Source: Triangularia verruculosa | Lineage: Eukaryota; Ascomycota; Sordariomycetes; Sordariales; Podosporaceae | NCBI GenBank assembly: GCA_033296885.1 | Contig: MU863950.1 | Span: 62,001 to 126,000, forward strand | DNA: 64,000 bases | Direction of reading: 5' to 3' | In this document: piece after piece, positions 32,501-45,400 of the stretch | How positions within the stretch are numbered: the first letter of the stretch is position 1 | Layout of the letters: every line of letters starts with the position of its first letter | Program-made: the position numbers and the translations under genes | The notes under the pieces: model-generated | The model's database searches: none | What the model saw: the letters and a program-made list of their open reading frames with translations, nothing else | What the model was told of the DNA's origin: nothing

Positions 32501-33397
32501 AAGCAGAAGCGCGATGCCGCTATTGAACAGCGTCAGGCCGAGCTCCGCCGGAAGGAGGAAGGGCGCAAGAAGGCTGAAGAAGCCAAACGTCTCGAACAGG
32601 AGAAGATTCGCAAAGAAAGAGAAGAGATTGCTGCCAGAGATAGAGTTTTGGCCGGGCAGAGAGCCGAGGAGGAGAGGGCGAGAATGGAGGCGGAGATGAC
32701 CACCGATAGCGAAACTGGCGAGAAGGTCAAGAGGAAGAAGAGGTCCGGCGGTGGAGGTGGCGGAGCTAGACGATCTGAGCGGGAGCGTTCTGGCGAGCCG
32801 TCGACGCAGCGACCGAGGAAAGGGAGAGCGGAGAGGAAGAAGAAGCCTTCGAGGAGGCGGGATGAGAGTGAGAGTGAAGGTGAAGAGGAGGGGAGGAGTG
32901 GAAGAGCCCCGCCCAAGAAGAGGGCTAGGTTGGCTAGTAAGAAGGAGGCGCAGAGTGGGAAGTACAAGTCCGCCGAAATTGTCGTGGATTCGTCTGATGA
33001 AGGGGAGCACGATTACAACGACGATGAGGACCCGCTTGAGAGGGCCGAGAGGGTTATGGAACGCAAGGCCAAGAGAAGCTCCAGGTCGGAAGATAGGAGC
33101 TCGGGTAGCGAGGAGGAGGAGGATAACTACAGGAGGAGGTCGACGAGCAGGAGACAGAAGAGTACGGGGAGTGATGATGAGGATAGGATGGCGGTTGATG
33201 AGAGGGATGGTAGCCCGGTCATCAGGGATGATGACGATGAGGAGGAGACGGTTACGAGGAGGCAGGCCAAGAGGTCTAGACGTGCTGGAATAGTGGTGGA
33301 CAGTGATGAGGAAGAGGAGGAAAGTGGTGAGGTAGGAGAGAAACAGCCTGAGGAGAAGGCGGATGTCAGTATGGTTGATGCTGATGATGAAGAGTAG
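29545..33397 (+). CDS. CTR9: Paf1 complex subunit Ctr9 (TPR protein)
   Basis: Two exons, 29545-32151 and 32207-33397 (intron GTATGT...CAG, phase 0), 1265 residues. Residues about 40-960 are tetratricopeptide repeats (for example ALKSFEEAIRVSHG, SLAAYQDVLAKMPD, ATEYFQAALDS, AIETYERLLSRHSNYTDAR, AVEFFDKALQLEPKNAYAAQG, AIESYEIALSKEGKAKDAG). Residues about 930-1040 form a Lys/Glu-rich coiled coil, and the last 230 residues are a disordered mix of basic patches and acidic Ser/Asp/Glu clusters, ending VDADDEE, as in Ctr9 orthologues. Ctr9 scaffolds the Paf1 complex, which travels with RNA polymerase II and supports H2B ubiquitination and H3K4 methylation. The intron position inside YTQK|ALDVAPEQ keeps the TPR pattern. 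The start ATG precedes the conserved SLIDIPL segment. Confidence 0.95.
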
Positions 33398-36060
33398 CTG
33401 TCTTTTTTGCTTGGATTATTTGACTTGCGCTGGGGTTATAAAATCTGGAGAAATGGAAAACAAGGGGGCAAGGGCATGTTAGATAAGGTAGCGAGACTGT
33501 ATATTTTTGTGGTAATGGATTTCTGTTATTCAATGCCTTTGTTTACTTTACATCCACGGTATCCTTTCTCCCTAGTCTCATTGCAAGCTGACACTAATAT
33601 CTAGCAGCCTCGTCGTTTCATGTCCTGGGATTGCTGATGTGAACTACATAGGTACAACCTGGAAAGCCAACACCACATTGACTTGTTTTGCCCAACAACC
33701 GTAGGGAAGATACTAGAAAGCGGTTCCTAGAGAAGGACAATACACAAGCTATTTCCTCTTTAGAGCCGTTCTTCTATATCACGTCTTGCTCAATTGTTCT
33801 AGAGTTAGCGCAGACATATGCATACACACAATCTATGATATATCACATTATGATATATGACACATCAAACTGAGCTCTCAGTTTCCATCCAAGTGTGTGC
33901 CAAAGGCAGGGCAAAAACGGCCGGGATAGTTTGGCAATTCATATGCCGGTGTTTATGTACGTCGTAGTCAATAGCTGTACTGTGCCGTCTGCACGAAGCT
34001 CCTGCCAGAAAGCAATCAAACCTGCAAGCTGCAAGCCTCATCTGCCGCTCCCGAAGGACTATCGATTCTCTACTTCTTCCTACTCTAACTGGCCCGTATT
34101 GCCGCTTGTATTCGGGCCGCGAACCAACAACGGCCTCGCTCACCGTAGCCATGCCCGCGGTCACGGATTCGAAAACATTTCAAAGCCAAGCCAAGGGAGG
34201 GCGAGAAAGAAGAAAAGTCAAAAAAAAAAAAAACGCCATGGGTCGATTCTTGCAGGATGATGTTGTCAGATATCAAGAAGCGAGTCCGAGACTGGTCACC
34301 GGTGTAGAAGATCTCCATGCCGGCTCCCGGTCTCGCACAACACACATACAAGACATGCATATGTCTATCTTCTAACCAGATTCTATCGGGAAGAAGAAAT
34401 GATCCAAGGAAGAAGAAATCGGCGAGCGAGTCAGAAGAGGAAAGTAGACGCGATAGGCTGTCTATGTATTTGACCTTTCTTCTAGCAAACCGCACCGATG
34501 AGATATCACCCCCAAGCCGGACCGCGACCCCGAGACAGAGACACGGAACGATCTTTCAGACCGACGGACCGACCGAGACACTGACAGTACGATACAGTAC
34601 GGTATCATCAAAAAACCAGGATGATCAAGACAGGAAGAAACAACCCGTGCCTTAGTTCTCATCTAGTGACCATCCACTGTTTGTTTTTATCCTGTTTCTT
34701 GTTCGCCACTCATGCTGCTTCCTTCCCCATTCACTCACTCTCGCAGGACGACAGGGGACATGACAGCAACTACCCATCGGCCATCACCCACTAACGCAGG
34801 CAGGATGATCATGCAAGCATAATTCGCCTTGCCCCGAACCCTAGCCAGTTGTCCACGTCTTCTGACACATTGACAGCAATCTTGACAGGATCGGACTAGC
34901 AAGGAACAAGGAACATGACCCTCCTCTCAAGTGACCGTGATGAGGAAATCGGAAGGGCAAATCGTGAATGGGAATGGACCAGGCCGGGGGGAGAGGCGGG
35001 ACGGACAGTCATCCGGTCCAACTAGACCTCTTCCATCATCTCAATCCACCAATCGATCTTGTTCTCCACGCTAGTCTTCGGGCTTGCCTCATGTCCCGTG
35101 TCTCCAGCCACCCCGGGTTGACAGGCCTACTAAGGTTGGGGCGGGGAGTGATTTGAAACTTGCGTACCTAGGGTACCTTATAGAGCCTTGTCACTGACAG
35201 CAGGCAAACGCGAACACGTCTTCTTCTCATCATGGACATGATGAGCAGAGAACAGGGTAGTTCAAAAGAAAGGACCTCAATCTCACCGCTCTCATACCTA
35301 GGTAATGTAGGCAGGTCCTGAACAGAACCATACCCAGACCCAAAAGATGGGAGTCCATGGCTGGTACAAGTCCTTCATATATCAGTACCGTCGTTATGTA
35401 GATGCAACCGAACATAAATTCTCCGTGAGCGGTATTACCGAGAGCCAAGGTTAGGTATGGCCAACTGCCATTGTTAGTAGAACGATGTTGCTTTAAGGGC
35501 CAACTTTACCTTGGCTATCACCGGCCAGCCGATCAAAAAAACACAACCTTACCCTGAGTACATATCTACCCTGATATTAAACCCATCAGATCATGATTCG
35601 CACATCGGTCTAGAGAGTAGCACTCACCATCAGGAACGACAACCAAGAGTGCAGAAAAACGCAACCCTACCGGCTCCGGAGAGCCGGACGTAACGGTTTC
35701 CTTCTTTTTTGCCTTTTCATCCATTGCGAACCCGGTTTTCGAGGCTTTGGGCTGTGGATATACCTCGCTTTCCTAGGTAGCGATATGCTCGGCTGTCAAC
35801 CCCGTAATATATGAGAGACAAGCCGCCAACAACCCAGCCGGCTCATATCAAAATTGACATTGGCATAAACCTGTCAACGTCAACTTGCGGTAATAAGCGA
35901 GCCGTCCCTTCTCCTCGTGCCTTTTCAGAACCTGCATCCTTCATAAAGTGAGCGGTTTCTTTTCTGCCATGCCCTACCATCACATATATTGCCTTACCAT
36001 CCCTTACCATAAACTCATAATCTTGGCTTGCCGCATTACATTGTTAATATGTTAATGTCT
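33398..36060. other. Gene-free tract, part 1 (downstream of CTR9)
   Basis: 2.7 kb without a supportable ORF. Contains several TACCTAGGTA-like words (35165-35180, 35295-35304, 35772-35780). The first few hundred bases should be the CTR9 3' UTR. Confidence 0.5.
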
Positions 36061-36083
36061 GGTTCTGCAGAGGAACGGTACGA

Positions 36084-36121
36084 TATAGGGTATAAGCCCG
36101 GCTATAGGGTATAAGCCCGGC
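36084..36121. repeat. 19-bp perfect tandem duplication
   Basis: Unit TATAGGGTATAAGCCCGGC occurs twice back to back (36084-36102, 36103-36121), followed by a partial third start (TATA). A recent slippage duplication. Confidence 0.95.
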
Positions 36122-36292
36122 TATATCCCGACTCGTGTTATACCCCCCAAAAGAGCTCTCTTTTCCACCGCTGTTGTAGCTGTCGTCGTCTCGGCCGAAC
36201 ACTTGGCTGTTACCGCACACAATCGAATACCACGCACACATACATACCCTCGCATTTACCGGTACCGGTATTTCGTCTCCCAACCCTGGGCC

Positions 36293-36318
36293 CTACCTAC
36301 CTACCTACCTACCTACCC
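36293..36318. repeat. (CTAC)n tetranucleotide repeat
   Basis: Six consecutive CTAC units, the reverse complement of the GTAG/TAGG repeats found at 50061, 50438, 50881 and 51498. Confidence 0.9.
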
Positions 36319-38282
36319 TCAACAACCGGCCGCACTCCCCCTAAAATACTATTACCATTTTCCTGGTTCGGTTCAACATTTTGTTCTTTTCCCCTCTCGA
36401 TTGCGTTTCTTCCTCTCAACTCCAACCATCGGCCTATCTCCCCGATGATATAGTATATCCTTGCCGTCATCTTCCTCCCTTGGCAAGCCCCTTGCGCTGC
36501 ATCCAAAAACATCAAAATTCGTCCAGATGCATACTCCCCGCCCAGCCCCTAGTGAGCCTCGACCGTTCTGTCTAACGCCTCATTCCACTCTCATCAACCT
36601 ATAAGAACCGCTGGAGTCGTCCCTCGATCGGTTGGTGCATACAGACCACCTTTCCATCGGGCGCCATCCCGCTGCCAATGCCCAGCACCGTGGCGTCATG
36701 CATCAACAACAACCCCATACCACACCTACTCACACACACACACCGGTATTCACAAACCTTCCCTCATTCACAATGCAAAAGCGTGAATCAAAAGCGTTGT
36801 GTTCGTATCCCGATGCCTGGCATGGAGCAAGTGTCAACGGCAAGCAGTCCAGTTAGAGTTAACAGCGTTCCCCAGCTCCGCAGTAGCGCCCTTTTCTTTC
36901 TTTTTTGTTCGTCTTGGCGCAGGATTCCCACACCCCCCCTCTTCTCCCAAAGTCCCTAAACTCGCACATCGAGAATTGCTTCTTTCCCATCCTTCCTTTC
37001 ATGCCTGCACCAACCCTGAAGTCTTTTCCCATCAAACAACAACCCTGACCTGCCAATCCTGGCAGTCCTGCACCTCCATCACAAGACCACCTAGCAAAAC
37101 CAAGGGGGTGCAAACCAAAAAAAAAACGGTTTTCTTTTCTTTTTTTCTCGCGATCGCAGAAGTCAATCATTTTCGGAGCGATCTTGTCACATTTTTTCTT
37201 GTTTTTCCTCGTTTATGTACTGATCGTCAGGCGAGGTGCATGTTCGTAAAACCAAAATGCCAAGAAGAAGTGCAAATGCCACAAATGCTTGGGTTTCGTT
37301 TTGATGTTTTTACACGCACTACACTGCAGTCCTGAGTGAGATGCCATGATGCTGGAACAAATGTTCAGGGGTCCTTCGATGAATTCCATGATTTTTTGAC
37401 AAACAACCTGCCCTCCCCGCGTAGGTAGTGTAATAAGTGTAAGGGTATAAGCTATATCACTTGCTGTGATAAGCCTTTTCCCCGTCCATCCATACAACCC
37501 TCACCACCACCGCTACAACCACACTCACAATCAAGGCCAGACCACCACCACCACCACCACCACGACGACGAACTCTGAACCCCCCACCGAGAACCTCGCC
37601 ACGAGTCCTTCTCTTGCATCGAACACCTCTCCAACCGAAGCGCCCCCCGCCTCCATTGCAACCCACACCTCTCTTACAAAACTACCTCTCCGTCGTCAAC
37701 AAATTAATCTGGCCCCAATCCCCCCAATCTGGAGCCAAGGCCCGAAACACAAAAAAAAAACCACACAGACCCCAACACACAGATCTTGGTTCATCAATTT
37801 TGTGCAGCTCTTTGACAGGTCGGTCCTCCGCTCCTCCCGCCGCCGCGGCATGGATCAAAACCCACCCACACACACCCCAACATGTGTCAAAACCCGTTTA
37901 CCGTTTCCCCCGTACCGTCCTTCCCCCGGACCCGGTCCCACACACTCTCGTCATTCCCTTCCCCCCTTCCCCCACCCCGTGCCCCCCTTCCCTTCACTTC
38001 GCTTGGAACAAAACCGCAATCGCGGGTTTGGCGGGTATCAGGCGGTGGTCGTGGTTTCGTTTTTGAACGAAATAATACATTACCACTATAACAAACACAC
38101 ACAACCCCCGTGATGATGAAACGGTTTCTCTGACCCCGGCGAGCTTATTGCCCAATCCAGACCTTCACTCCGCGACGACTTACATTATACCTCCCTGGTA
38201 ATTATCACCATGCTTTCCCTCCCCCCCCAACCCACCGCTTAGCACACCATTTCACCAACTGTTACCAAGCCAAAAAACTAAC

Positions 38283-38318
<36 letters not shown>
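38283..38318. repeat. (CAT)12 microsatellite
   Basis: 36 bp of perfect CAT trinucleotide repeat inside the leader-like gene-free segment. Confidence 0.95.
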
Positions 38319-39480
38319 AGCCCATCAGCGCCATCCCGTCATCACGTAGCATTTCTCAACGGGGACAACAAGTAAAAAACTAAACCACCACCCTTCAACA
38401 TCAACAACGTTGACGAAAAAAAAAAAAAACTCCCACAAGGCATTCAAAAAACCGTCGTATCAATGCTACTGTATCTCTTGCACACAACACGCACTCATGT
38501 CATGCGTAAACCCCCCACCCCTCCTCCCATTTTACCCCCAACTATCCGTATCTCGAGATAAAACATAAACAACAAACCCCCCCTTGTTATACGCGCGCAA
38601 AAATTCATCAGATGAAACGCAGCGAAAGGGAAATACATTACCATAACCCCCGGCAAGCCTATCATACGAATAACATCTAGTGGAGTTCAAACAAACCCTC
38701 CCATGTTATCACGGGAAAAGCAGGCCGTGTGTGCTGTTCAGGGAATGCTAGTGTAGTCACCGGGGACCTCGGCCTCTTCGATTCAGTCTCCAGAACACAC
38801 ACACACAACACACCAATGACCGAAAAAAAGGCGACAGAGAGAAGATCAAATAATGATCAGCCCTCTCAAACTCCGAGAAAAACCAAAACCCAACTACCGT
38901 CCGTCAGCAGTTAAAAGAAAATCCTTGAGGGGCGGAGGACCCTCACCAAAAGAGGCAGCTGCAAAGAGTGCAAAGAGTCAGTTCCCTCTCCAAATTCCCG
39001 ACTTGGCTTTTGGCTTCATCAAAAAAGCCCTGACGCCATCCATCTATCCATCACATCCATCCCCCTCATCACCGAAATCTTGTCCTCTTTTTGTTTTTTT
39101 TGTTGAAAGAAAAAAACCCTTTTGCGCGCCGCCCGCGGTAGGTATGCCGATGCATCATGTGCCAGTGCATGTGGATATCCTATCCATCCCCCACCCCTTC
39201 TTCCTTCGACACGTGAAAGTCGATGGGACCGAACAACGAATGGAAAAGAGAAAAAAAAAAAAAAGACCCCATCAAAGTGTGGGGAAAAGAACAAGCCGAG
39301 AATGGGTACAATCTTGTTTTGAAGTTTCCCCTCTTTTTTTTTCTTTCTTCTTGTTCCTCTCCTTCTCCTTCTGGGTTTTGCTCCAACGGTCAAAAATCGC
39401 AACGCTAAAAAAGAAACCCAGGCGAACCCCCCCCCCACCCCGGCAGGGTCCCTTTGCCTTGGCGGCTGTCAAAACTTGAC

Positions 39481-42400
39481 AGGTCTCTCGTCAACTTCGC
39501 CTGTCAAAAATGTCATGCTCCTGCTAGTTGCGGAGCCTCCCACCCTCTCTTCTCCACAAAGCTCGTCTGTCTCTTTTGAATCCCACGTGAACCATCTTGG
39601 CCACGTTAGACTTTGTTCTAGTGTGTAGCAGAAAAACCAAAGTCCCGCATGTCCCGTGAGGCACGAGGTTCTTTACGCCGCTTACAAGCCTGATGTCCTT
39701 GTCCCGACATGGAAGGAGCATGACCTTGAACGACTCGAAGCGTACCCTTTCGCCCGGTTTTTTTTTCTTCTAGCTGTCTTTTTCGGTCAGCAGCGTGGTG
39801 ATGCCGCGCGACCCAAGAAGAAAGCAAGTGGTGGGAAACTGCTAAGCGTCCGGACGGCGGTCCTTTTCTCTCTCGGCTCCCGCGGTTGAAGCATCAAGGG
39901 GTCAGCGGGAGGGACTCATATCATCACCACCACCAGCGTCGTAGCCGAGCTCTTGCTGTTCCTCCCCAACCGGCAGCATGTGTGCGGTAAGCCCACCTCG
40001 CTCGCTAAACTGGTCATGTATTCGGACTGGTGTTGTTTACTCGTCGTCGTACTCTTCCCGTGCTTATCGTGGCTGTATGGCAGAAAGTAAGTCGGAGAGA
40101 GATAACACGGGGCGCCAGCCGGAGAGCATCGCCGTCGCTCCGGATCCGTCGTTGTGTGCATCTTCCGGCTTGGTCTCGTCCACCACCCCCTGAAAGTCTA
40201 ATACAAAAAGACGGGACCATCAATATGGGAAGCTGCAGCCTGCGACGAACGCAGGCAAGGCGTTGAGAGCGTTGACGCAGCCCATGTGCCATTCCGCCCA
40301 CGAAATCCACCAAGGATGCTGCACCTTCGGGATGTCATCGAACCATGACCTCCACTTGTCCTTCCGAACAGAGCATCGTACACTTACAGACCCTGTCCCT
40401 CTCGGGGACCGGGGTGTTGCTAGTCAGGGCTTTTTGCGGAGAACATCAGACGACAGTGACGAAAAGCTGCACTCTTTTATTAAGCAGGTCCCCAAATGCC
40501 GCAACCCAAATTTCATATCAAGGGGGCCCTTACACAGTATTCTCTTGGTTACCGCCGAGCGGAATCTGTTGGTTAACAACGAGGGCCAGTCTTCCCGAAT
40601 CCCGTGTCCGCATGTATCAAGATCAAGGAAGCTTTTTGACAGGGACCTACCAGAAGAAAAATGTGGTGCTGCTGCTCTCGACAGTCCACGTGTTCATCTG
40701 ATGGATGATTGTTTCGTGGAAGGTGCACAGAACGAAAACTGGTGACTCTCGGTCTTGTACTGTTTTGGTGATATTTTAGACAACACATCTTCCGCATTGA
40801 TCATGACGGGACCAACGGACCTCTTCGAGTCCTCCCGCAAGGCTCGGCTGGGCCGGCTGGTATGCATTCCTCCTCATCACGGCCGTAGTCTGCTGCGGCA
40901 GTTGGCAGTCCTTGGCAGTGCCTGTACATGTCAGATATATTAGCAGTCCACGTTGCCTGCACTGCGCTTCCTGCAGGAACCATCTCTGTCAGGCTGGCGG
41001 GCGAGAATAGCCAACAGGCTAGCTCAGGTGGTGTTCCTCAAGACTGAAACTAGGTACTAGATGCTGACGAGCCACCTTCTCCCTACGCTCTCCGGAGAGG
41101 CTTGTCTTCCAGCTGAAAGACAGAGGGCATCGGTGGCGGCGGCATCCTGCTCGGAATATAGGTCGTGTAGCCTCGTATGGTGTCGTGGGTTGGACAAGAA
41201 GGCAGCAAAAAATAAATAAAGGGACAGGCTTATGAACGGGCGGCTGAGAAAAGCATGAGAAGATGCCTGAATATTTCACCGACTCGGTCCCGCGTTCCAA
41301 CACCGCGGGCAACGTGTCGAGCAAGCGCATTGTGTACCGGCAGAGCCAGCAACGAAAATTGCTTGGCCACGGTACGGGATGGGAGTTTCGGACTCAGCTC
41401 CTGCCTCCTTTTTTTGGCCGTGTCCACGGCGGCGGTGACATTTGTGCCATGGCGGAAGAGAGTGTCGCATGTTTTGTGCGACTTCATCCCACAACCGCTT
41501 CTCTCGTCCTATCGAAGGCCACTGTAACTACCCGTCGGTGGCCGGCGAACGGCTGATGTCATGATATATTGGGGTAAGATGGGAGGAGCCTGGTGGACGG
41601 AGCTCTATGCCGTCTGAGCCTTGCCCCGGGTTTGCGTCGGGGGTAATAGACGGCAAGACTTCCCGCTAAACCGTCAGACCCTTCTGGTGGTATAGGGGAC
41701 CTGCTTGCTGATTTTGTAGTTGATATTGCTCTTGCCGCTGTCCGTCTTTGAATGCTGCTGTACGAAGTACTGTTTTCCTTGTCTGCAAGATCGACTGCTT
41801 GTTCCAAACAATCATGCACTTATTGTCTGAAGGTACGAATCAGTCCCTTTTTTTTTCTCCGAACACGGCCGGCCAATGACGGCTGCAGAGACCGCATCTT
41901 GGGGAGCTGAAAATGGTCGATTGCACGATTCATGCCTTTGAAAAAGGACGCATATGCTGCACTAGAATCTCAACCCATCGGACGCGCGCTTCCTCATGGC
42001 CGGTGCTTGTCTTCTCCATGAGCTTGAGACGATCGCCGAGGCTGTCCGTGTGATTCGTTTCCGCAACCCTGGTCAGGACAATGGCAGGCATTGACAGGCC
42101 GGGATGTGGGCGCCGGCCATCCTGTATCAATGTCCTGATTTGGCCCGCTCGGAGGTCGGAGCACTCACTGCTGTCGCTGCGGTTGATAATAATCCGGCAA
42201 AGAGAGATAGCCCTTGCTCACCTTCCGAGTGGGGGTTCTCCTGCTGGCTTGTCGTGCAAGATGGGTTGTTATTCTGTTCAGGTGTCATGTGTATCAATAC
42301 AAGCGAAATACCGTATGATACGTGTACACGATGGAATACCCTGGCGTGTCTGCCCGGTCAGGGTTACCCCTGGTGCGGGCAATGCCCTCCCCGGCTGACT

Positions 42401-45400
42401 TTGTTTCCCCAACTCCTCTTGGCGTGCGCTCCTACACAGTAGATCAGACATCGCGTCTTTTCCCCTGTCCATTCCAGAAATTGTTGCGCAAGAATCCAGG
42501 ATTCGCCGTTCACCATTGTGACGCTGACCACACGGCCAAAGAGATGGGACGGAGCGGGACGTGACCCGGGGACGACACGGGTCGGAATAGCTTCCCTCCT
42601 GTCCCAGAAGGGCTGGTGCTTGCGAGGTTGCCGGACCCTGGCTGTATGGCCCCAACATGGCTGACGAAGCATGTCGGCTGTCAGGTGTCAGATGAAAGGA
42701 CCTCTCACCGACCGAGAAAGTAGCCTCATCGCTGGGCGACAATTGCGCACTTTGAGCTGCCCTTTAGGGGTACCGGCAGGAAATAGGCTTCCTGTCACAC
42801 ACCCACGAATATGTACGCCACCGAGCGAGGAAACACCAGCGGCCCTTCTCCTTTCTGTTCTTTATCATGTTGTCCAGCGAATCGAATGTCAGCCCCTCGT
42901 GTTCGGGAGCTTGATGAACTCGCCAACTGTGCACGACATTGCATGTAATATATCGCTCTCCTGACGCGTTTTTCGTCGAGTGGCCCTACAATTTACCAGG
43001 CAGTGCCCTCTAAGCCGACCGGAGAAGGTCATGCCTAATATCTTGAACCTTGTCAGGGCTCTGCCGTTCATCTCAACATCGAACGTGAAGATATAGTGAT
43101 GAAGCATCAACATCGTTTTGCTGTTTACTCACAACCCAGGAAGAACAACTTCAGGCGAGATGACCTGGAATCCTGGATTCAGACCGGCCACCGTGTTGGT
43201 GGAGCAACTTCTCGGTTGAATCTAGCCGATCGGAGCGGAGCGGCAATGGCGGGGTGTCATCGGGAAGATGGTGGGTGGTAGGGGGTTAGGGAAGCTGTTG
43301 TTGGTCCAGTCGGCCAGGATGGATGACACTCCGTCTAGAACAGTTGTAGTCGTCGGGGCGTACAGGATACTTTGTCGGGTAGATGAAGTGACGATGGTCT
43401 TGATCGTGCAGCATGTATGTGCTGGCACACTCGGCCTAGTAGATGTCTTGGATGCGAGATCTCCGCGTCTGATGAAGCTGGAATCCTCCACACAGGACAC
43501 TAGGAGTCAGCATCTAAAAGCCCAGCCAGCTTGTGCCACTGAGGATCGCATCTTCCCCGCGTCAGTTCCCAATCGCTTGATGGGGCACCGATCTTTGTGC
43601 AACCCATTGTTCATTGTTGGGTGGTGGACGGGGCTTTTGTCCATTGCGCGGCCGTCTTTTCGGAACTGACGTGCAGTTTGGGGGCGGTTGTTGCTTCATA
43701 TATATGACAAGCTCTTCCCCTCAGCTGAGGTGCGATAATGTGAAAGGGCTGGCCACCTCCAAACCGACGAAACGCCACGGCGAGATATAGATCGATCGCC
43801 CTCATAATGGCAAACCGAGCCGAGGGTAGTCCCGCCTGTGCGGTCCTGCGGTCCTGCGGTTTTCAAGGCAGACCACAATTGTTATGAGGATACTCCCTGT
43901 CCTTCCCCGTCCGGCCTTGTGCAGCAATCCATTGAACACTTGTGTGATGGCTGGATAGCCCAGAGGATTGGCGCTGGTCTTGATTGGCCCTAGAAGTGTC
44001 ATGTGTGAGTCGGCTGAGCTCCTCACCGCTTGACGTGTAAAACATGACGAGACATAAGTTTTCCATGAGCTGGAGGACAGGTGGTCGTACAGGACACTTT
44101 TACTGTGACATTCGAAGGGGCAGGCAGTAGCCTTCTGTTCTTCCACAGCGCTTGGTCTAGATGTCTCACGCACTTTCCCGAATCGTGCACATATGGAATG
44201 TTGCTCCGATGCCAAAGTCATGCAGCTAGATGGGCCTGGCGGAAGCTTGATATTAATAAGTCGTCGAAACGTCAGCAGGCTGGCGCGTCGCCGGTGTGCG
44301 ATGGTTTCGCAAGCAAGGTCCGTCCCCGTGGTTGGTCCGTCACCAGTGAGGTGGTTGGTGATGAAGACCGAGAGCAGTCGCCGGGACAGTTTTCGGATGG
44401 ATAACCCGGAGGCCGTGTGTTGATTTCTGGATGTGGCTTTCCACTCGGGGACCTGACCAGAGAGAGAGCTTCCCAGTTTTGGGTTGACAGATCTGAGGGG
44501 GCCAATCGCAACCCAGATCACAGCCCGGCAATTAGTTTCATGACCGTTGCTGACCCCCACAGGCTCATCAAGCAGCCAATCGCCAGGTTCCGATGCCATG
44601 GGCAGGGTGTCTCACAATCTCACCTTAATTGATCGACTGATTCCCGAACATTGAAGCTTCAGGAGCAAACTGCTGCTGCTGCTGACATTCCAAATACCAA
44701 GGTCCGGAGACTGTTCCGACACACTGGGTTGGTTGGTGAGTGGACAATAGGCTTTTGTTTTTGACTTGTGGCGATCGGCGCGGAAGATCGGCTGCCCTCT
44801 CGTCCAGATAAGCTACATGCGGCCCAAGCAGATGGTAGTGTAGCTGAACCACCCTTCTTCCGAAATCTTCATTCGAGGACTGGGACCTGCAGGTAGCGTC
44901 TTGGTGTCTAGAAATAGCGTCAGTTGGCCAATTTCGGCTGGGGAGGTATGTGATATGGCAGATTGCTGAAGCTATGGTTGCCGAGCAGAAGCAACAAGCT
45001 TACGTCGAAATGTGCCTTCTGACTGCTGCTATCAAACCCATGAGCGGGACGGCACTCCCCGCAGCTGGTGTGTACGGCATGCTGACCCGGCCGAGACTGA
45101 CGTGATGGAGTGATGGAGTGATGGAGAGTCTCGCCAGTATGGGAACTTTGAGGACTCGAGCCAGGAACGGGTGGCTTGATAGCCGTGTTAATATTTTGGC
45201 CATGATCTGAATCATGGCGCGGCAAAGAGATTACTGATCTGTCATTTGACTTTTTGAATTAACCTCGGTATAAATCGCGGCTGCTTTCGCCGGTCAAAAG
45301 CACCATGGCACTGTGCAGCAGCTGGCCTGTGCTCCAGGTCCCAGTGAGGTGTGTGGCTGCAGTGGCAGACAGCGAGGGGCCAGAGACCAGCCAATGCCAG

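Larger units (their letters stand above)
36061..39480. other. Gene-free tract, part 2: leader-like low-complexity DNA
   Basis: 3.4 kb that on the + strand is C/A- and C/T-rich with many homopolymer A, T and C runs, CACA, ACC and CAT repeats and few G, resembling the leader before ADI1 rather than coding sequence. The long frames here (37466-38113 and 38853-39479, 215 and 208 codons) are low-complexity and not protein-like. It could be a long untranslated leader or a noncoding transcript on the + strand; nothing in sequence alone proves transcription. Confidence 0.45.

Noticed and set aside
37466..38113. 215-codon + strand ORF in the gene-free tract
   Set aside because: Low-complexity Thr/Pro/His runs produced by C/A-rich repeats; no domain or plausible exon structure.
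38853..39479. 208-codon + strand ORF
   Set aside because: Frame passes through A and T homopolymers, giving KKKK and FFSFFLF runs; not protein-like.
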